From assembly GCA_013151355.1 (NCBI GenBank), contig JAADIL010000125.1, positions 1 to 32,802 of the forward strand: a stretch of DNA of 32,802 bases, in the 5' to 3' direction. Position numbers and translations under genes: made by a program. Below, piece by piece: positions 27,920 to 32,802 of the stretch (its first letter is position 1; every line of letters begins with the position of its first letter). The stretch comes from Gammaproteobacteria bacterium. Lineage in GTDB: Bacteria > Pseudomonadota > Gammaproteobacteria > SZUA-152. The notes beneath the pieces are model-generated. The model did no database searches. It had not been told where the DNA came from and worked only from the letters and a program-made list of their open reading frames with translations.

Positions 27920-29125
27920 ATGATCAGCCTCAACAATAAACACATCCTGCTTGGCGTTAGCGGTTCCATTGCCGCCTACAAATCTGCCGAACTGGTGCGA
28001 CAATTAAAAAACGCCGGGGCCAGCGTGCGCGTGGTACTGACTTCCGGTGGGGCCGAATTTGTCACCCCGCTGACTTTTCAGGCCTTGTCGGGTAATCCCG
28101 TGTCCAGCGAATTACTGGACACGGCAGCCGAAGCTGCCATGAGTCACATTGAGTTGGCGCGCTGGGCCGACGTGATTCTGATTGCTCCCGCCAGTGCCAA
28201 TTTCATCGCCCGACTCGCACAGGGCCGTGCAGACGATTTGCTCAGCGCCATTTGTCTGGCCACAAACGCCACCATTGCCATTGCTCCGGCCATGAATCAG
28301 CAAATGTGGGTCAATGCCGCCACCCGGGAAAACCTGCAACAACTCAGGCAGCGCGACATATTGCAATTCGGCCCCGGCGAAGGTGATCAGGCCTGTGGTG
28401 AAGTCGGCCCCGGCCGTATGCTGGAAGCAAACCAGCTCGCCCGGTTAACCGCTGACATTTTTGAAACCGGGTCACTGTCCGGGCATACAGTACTACTTAC
28501 TGCGGGTCCCACGCAAGAGTCGATCGATCCTGTGCGTTATTTGAGCAATCGTAGTTCCGGAAAAATGGGTTACGCCATCGCCCAGGCTGCCATCGAAGCA
28601 GGGGCAAAAGTGACTTTGATCAGCGGTCCCACCGCACTTGCTGCACCACCGCGTGTTGAACGTATCAATGTGCGCAGTGCACAACAAATGTTTGATGCCG
28701 TTATGCAGCACGTCACCAACAGTGACATCTTTATCAGCACGGCTGCCGTCGCCGATTATCGGCCGGTAAATATTGCCGGGCAAAAAATCAAAAAAACTGA
28801 AGATACCCTCATACTGGAACTGCAACGCAACCCCGATATCCTCGCCAGGGTCGCTGCATTGGAAAACGCCCCATTCACTGTTGGTTTTGCTGCCGAAACG
28901 GAGAGTCTCGAACAGCATGCGCGGGAAAAACTGGAAAGCAAAGGAGTTGATATGATTATCGCGAATCTGGTTGGAGAAGATATTGCTTTTGAGCGTGATG
29001 AAAATACATTACTGATTCTTGCTGCGGATAATAAACAGCAATTGGCTACGGCATCAAAACGTGTGCTTGGGCGACAGTTGACAGATATTATCGCCAAACA
29101 AAAAAATACACCCCGTAGCATTTGA
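27920..29125 (+). CDS. coaBC: Bifunctional phosphopantothenoylcysteine decarboxylase / phosphopantothenate-cysteine ligase
   Basis: 401 aa; ILLGVSGSIAAYKSAELVRQLK, APAMNQQMW, TAGPTQESIDPVRYLSNRSSGKMGYA. Confidence 0.96.
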   Translation: MISLNNKHILLGVSGSIAAYKSAELVRQLKNAGASVRVVLTSGGAEFVTPLTFQALSGNPVSSELLDTAAEAAMSHIELARWADVILIAPASANFIARLAQGRADDLLSAICLATNATIAIAPAMNQQMWVNAATRENLQQLRQRDILQFGPGEGDQACGEVGPGRMLEANQLARLTADIFETGSLSGHTVLLTAGPTQESIDPVRYLSNRSSGKMGYAIAQAAIEAGAKVTLISGPTALAAPPRVERINVRSAQQMFDAVMQHVTNSDIFISTAAVADYRPVNIAGQKIKKTEDTLILELQRNPDILARVAALENAPFTVGFAAETESLEQHAREKLESKGVDMIIANLVGEDIAFERDENTLLILAADNKQQLATASKRVLGRQLTDIIAKQKNTPRSI

Positions 29126-29266
29126 GATTTTGGCATTCATTGCACACCTTCTTTATTCTATGGCTGTGTTAAAATTTCTTGCTCCAGACCAGCTGTTATT
29201 CGTTATTTCGCCTTGCCGTGAAATGAATATGACGCACACTGAAACCTCAAGCGTTACAGGTATGTT

Positions 29267-29758
29267 ATGCCAAAAAAGGAGAAGCTTATGAAAATTATAT
29301 TTTTACTGTTATTGTCAGGAATGATTGTTTCCATACTGGGGTGTGTTAATGATTCCAGTGCTGAAGGGCCGCTGCCGGAACCAATGTTCTCAGAGATCCA
29401 GAGTGGATTCCATACAGATAGTGGTACATATACCAAAAAACAATCAAAAGTCATTGTGAACCAGGCTGATTACGATGAAGAGTTACTGATTTATACGGGT
29501 GCCCAGCCTGCAAGCATTGATTTTTCAACAGGGAAAGTGTTGTTGGTTGATATGGGGCAGCGAAATACAGGTGGATATTCTATAAAAGTGACATCAATTG
29601 ATGTCAATGAAAATGATGTAATTGCACATGTAAACCTGGCGAAACCCGGGGAGAATTGTATTGTTACCACTGTTCTTGAAAATCCATATCAATTTGTGTT
29701 TATTTCTACCCGGAAAGAAATTTTAATAACAGAACGAGTAACACTTGAAGAGTGTTAA
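29267..29758 (+). CDS. Lipoprotein with PrcB-like C-terminal domain
   Basis: 163 aa; hydrophobic N-terminus ending ILGC; VLLVDMGQRNTGGYSIKVTSIDV...CIVTTVLENPYQFVFI. Confidence 0.65.
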   Translation: MPKKEKLMKIIFLLLLSGMIVSILGCVNDSSAEGPLPEPMFSEIQSGFHTDSGTYTKKQSKVIVNQADYDEELLIYTGAQPASIDFSTGKVLLVDMGQRNTGGYSIKVTSIDVNENDVIAHVNLAKPGENCIVTTVLENPYQFVFISTRKEILITERVTLEEC

Positions 29759-29857
29759 CAGCAATTGAATCTTTAGAGATTAAAAAGTAGCGTCTCCAGT
29801 GCCATCAAGTCAGGTAACAAGTCATTAATTTTCAAAATGTAGAACAACAAAATCACT

Positions 29858-31441
29858 ATGCTGTTTAACTCTTATATTTTTATATTCATATTCTTGCCTG
29901 TTGTCCTGTTAGTATTTTACCAGTTGGGAGGAAGTGGCAAGCAATTTGTTGCTATTTCATGGCTTGTGGTCGCCTCTCTTTTTTTCTACGCATGGTGGAA
30001 CCCTGTCTATGTCACCATACTGTTGAGTTCCATCCTCGCCAATTACACGTTTGCCACATTATTAAGCAAAAATAAAAAAAGCGAAACTGAAATGTTTCGA
30101 TATAAAGCGATTTTAATTGTTGGAATATTGTTTAATTTATCAGCGTTGAGTTATTTCAAGTACGCTAATTTTTTCGTTGATAATGCAAATGTTATCCTGG
30201 GTAATTCTTTTCACCTGGATACCATTATTCTTCCGCTGGCCATTTCTTTTTTTACATTCCAGCAGATTACCTATCTGGTGGACTCGTATCGGGGGCTGGT
30301 CAAGAAAAACAGTTTTGTACATTACTGTTTATTTGTTACTTTTTTCCCCCAGTTAATTGCCGGGCCCATCGTTCATTATAAAGAGATGCTGCCGCAATTT
30401 CTGAAAGATTCAGCCGCCCGGTTTTCCCACAAGTATTTGGCGATTGGTTTGAGTATATTTGTTATCGGTTTGTTTAAAAAAGTCATTATTGCCGATAACA
30501 TTGCATTGTATTCCACTCCTGTGTTTGATGCTGCTGCTCAAGGAGCCACAATCAGTTTTATCGAAGCCTGGGGTGGCGCGCTGTCATATACATTCCAGTT
30601 ATATTTTGATTTTTCTGGCTATGCGGACATGGCTGTGGGTCTTGCATATATGTTTGGAATACACCTTGCGCTTAATTTCCATTCACCCTACAAAGCCAAT
30701 AATATTATCGATTTTTGGCGTAAATGGCATATTACTTTATCGCGATTTTTGCGTGAGTATTTATACATTCCTCTTGGGGGGAACAGAAATGGTACTTTCA
30801 GGCGCTATTTAAATCTCATGCTGGTTATGCTTATTGGTGGTCTCTGGCACGGGGCAGGGTGGACATTTATTATATGGGGTGCGTTACATGGTTTTTATTT
30901 GGTCATAAATTACTTGTGGAGAGCAATAAAGGCTCAAGCAGGCTGGGGGAGTTCAGAAGGGTGGGTATGGGTTTTCAGTTCAAGAATAATCACTTTTGTT
31001 GCTATAGTGGTCGCATGGGTGGTTTTCCGGGCAGACAATATGCCAGCAGCCCTGGAGGTCCTCAAAGGAATGTCAGGATCAAATGGTATTATATTTCCAC
31101 CTGCTTATTTGGAATATGCCAATAAAGTTTTTTCCTCTGGTGACTGGTTGCAATCTGTTGGCGTGATTTTTGAAAATAATGTGCCTTTGTTTGGCGGCTT
31201 GTTACAGATTGTGTTTTTGGGATCATTAATTTTTATTGTTTGGTGTTTTCCCAATACGCATCAAATATTTCACAAACATTCACCCTTTCTCGACACCACA
31301 AATGTGGTGCGAACTGACGACTCCGGTCAACGAATCAAATGGCAGGCACGTCCGTCAATTGCGATTGGAATAATAATCATGTTTTTTGGGGTGTTGTTTT
31401 CAATGGATTCAACGAGTGAATTTCTCTACTTCCAGTTTTAA
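29858..31441 (+). CDS. MBOAT family O-acyltransferase (AlgI-like)
   Basis: 527 aa polytopic; PQLIAGPIVHYKEMLPQF, FDFSGYADMAVGLAYMFGIHLALNFHSPYKANNIIDFWRKWHITLSRFLREYLYIPLGGNR, GGLWHGAGWTFIIWGALHG. Confidence 0.95.
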   Translation: MLFNSYIFIFIFLPVVLLVFYQLGGSGKQFVAISWLVVASLFFYAWWNPVYVTILLSSILANYTFATLLSKNKKSETEMFRYKAILIVGILFNLSALSYFKYANFFVDNANVILGNSFHLDTIILPLAISFFTFQQITYLVDSYRGLVKKNSFVHYCLFVTFFPQLIAGPIVHYKEMLPQFLKDSAARFSHKYLAIGLSIFVIGLFKKVIIADNIALYSTPVFDAAAQGATISFIEAWGGALSYTFQLYFDFSGYADMAVGLAYMFGIHLALNFHSPYKANNIIDFWRKWHITLSRFLREYLYIPLGGNRNGTFRRYLNLMLVMLIGGLWHGAGWTFIIWGALHGFYLVINYLWRAIKAQAGWGSSEGWVWVFSSRIITFVAIVVAWVVFRADNMPAALEVLKGMSGSNGIIFPPAYLEYANKVFSSGDWLQSVGVIFENNVPLFGGLLQIVFLGSLIFIVWCFPNTHQIFHKHSPFLDTTNVVRTDDSGQRIKWQARPSIAIGIIIMFFGVLFSMDSTSEFLYFQF

Positions 31442-31443
31442 AT

Positions 31444-32534
31444 ATGTACATGTTCTCAAGCTATAATAAAATTATATTGACACTTTTTCTTGTTGTGTTT
31501 TCTCCTATGGCTGCTTTAAGTTTATATATGGAGCCTGAAAGTAATGAGCTAACCCGTATGGGCGGTTACCTGGAAAATTATTATGGCTGGAATGATCCGC
31601 AAGAAAATTTTGAAAAACCATTATTTACATTGGCAAAGAATATACTGGAGTATGATAGTTATTATGATGTTGTTGTACTGGGTGATTCATTTTCTGAAAA
31701 TTTATCCCATGGTTGGCAAAATTATTTTAGTCTGAAAACGGGACTGAAAATAATTACACTAAATATGAATTATGTGAGCATAGATAGTGTCCTTGACAGT
31801 AAAATTTACCGGGAGAAACCTCCCCTGTTATTTATTTATCAGTCAGTTGAAAGAAATATTGTGTCCCGAAATCAATATTGCCCCTCAGGTGATTTTGCTT
31901 CAGGTAATCTGTATGTTAAAAAAACAATCGAAGTAAATCCACATGAAGTTAATATAAGGGATATAAACCGAAACAGGAAAAAATTATCTGTTGATGGTCT
32001 GGATTTTAATTTGGCACTAAATTATATGAAAAAATCATTTAATCGGAATATATTGGGGAGGAATATCACTGAGGTCCACCAGTTCTCACTAACAAGGAAA
32101 AATTTGTTTTCCAATAAAAAGCCAGATTCCCTTTTGGTTATTACAAGAGACTTTAAATTAAAAGGTGTCACTCAAGAGCAAATTAAAACGGCACAGTGTA
32201 GTTTGCTGGCCCTTCAACAGAGAATAAGAAGTAACGATAAAACCGGGTTCGTCGCGCTATTTTTTCCGGACAAGACCACTGTTTATGCTGATGTTATCAA
32301 TGATGACAAGTTTACTGATATGAGTATCATTAAACGTATTGAAAGTACCCGTGGATTAAATTCAACTTCGCTGGTTCGCTGGTCGATCTATTTAAAGGCC
32401 AAATAGATAAAAATTATACGGATCTTTATCTGCCAAATGATACACATTGCGGTTTTTTTGGGTATAAACTTGCCGCAGATGCAGTGCTTGCACGTTTGCA
32501 CCTTTCTCAACACCAGGAGCTTGTCCGGGAATGA
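31444..32534 (+). pseudogene. AlgJ/AlgX SGNH-like O-acetylation protein, frameshifted by an 8-bp tandem duplication (ORF as read ends at 32406)
   Basis: VVVLGDSFSENLSHGWQNYF; deleting one TTCGCTGG copy gives LNSTSLVDLFKGQIDKNYTDLYLPNDTHCGFFGYKLAADAVLARLHLSQHQELVRE*, with the family-like NDTHxGxxGY motif. Confidence 0.85.
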
Positions 32535-32535
32535 A

Positions 32536-32645
32536 AAATCTGCTGCGGAAAATCCATTTTGGCCACATTTTCCGTTCATTTTCGCTACTATAGAACCAAC
32601 TATTCGTTCAAATGAACGAAAAATCGGCCTCAAAATGGCTTTCCT
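32536..32645. mobile_element. MITE-like long imperfect hairpin, second copy of the core at 2879-2992
   Basis: CTGCGGAAAATCCATTTTGGCCACATTTTCCGTTCATTTTCG pairs with AATGAACGAAAAATCGGCCTCAAAATGGCTTTCC. Confidence 0.6.
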
Positions 32646-32758
32646 TTTCGTGCATTATGGTTGTCCTGAATCGTTGTTTGAACTTTGCAGCCATAAATAT
32701 ATCATAGGCATCGAATGAACATACTTCACAGGTATTTTGCCAAAACAAGAACGATGAC

Positions 32759-32802
32759 ATGACAGACGACATTCTCATCAAGGTCGAGCAACTGACGCGA
32801 TA
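32759..32802 (+). CDS. Start of a CDS truncated by the window edge, possibly an ABC transporter ATPase
   Basis: ATG ACA GAC GAC ATT CTC ATC AAG GTC GAG CAA CTG ACG CGA (MTDDILIKVEQLTR), resembling ABC ATPase N-termini; only 14 codons visible. Confidence 0.3.
   Translation, partial: MTDDILIKVEQLTR

Noticed and set aside
1-32802. CRISPR arrays, rRNA or tRNA genes
   Set aside because: No regularly spaced repeats and no cloverleaf or rRNA signatures were recognised on reading; a tRNAscan-SE/Infernal run would be decisive.

Overview
A 32.8-kb gammaproteobacterial-type chromosomal window. Most of it is a conserved housekeeping backbone: yajL-like, yibQ-like deacetylase, ctp, envC, gpmI; ArsR regulator, rhodanese-Grx fusion, Grx, TrxC, secB, gpsA; recG, ridA, spoT, rpoZ, gmk, yicC; Ser/Thr kinase and PP2C phosphatase; radC, coaBC. 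Accessory DNA interrupts it. The most interesting observations are: (1) Two accessory islands (about 6.2-8.5 kb between ctp and envC, and 15.4-17.75 kb between gpsA and recG) share an architecture. Each is flanked by diverged direct repeats of about 100 bp, contains a group II intron domain V or its relic, carries small cargo genes, and ends with the same perfect 18-mer ATGCATAACGAATCAGGT next to the right repeat. (2) The left island contains an apparently RT-less group II intron with an exact 34-nt domain V fold and a GTGTG 5' boundary. (3) Two unrelated accessory genes (a Phd/YefM-type antitoxin next to a PIN toxin, and an AlgJ/SGNH-like gene after an MBOAT gene) are each frameshifted by an exact 8-bp tandem duplication; removing one copy restores a full family-like protein. 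(4) A persulfide-sensor-like ArsR gene lies upstream of a rhodanese-glutaredoxin fusion whose Grx active site has changed to DPFC, losing the nucleophilic Cys. Several palindromic or MITE-like repeats and a frameshifted homoserine-kinase-like gene are also present. All calls come from reading the sequence; no database search was run.
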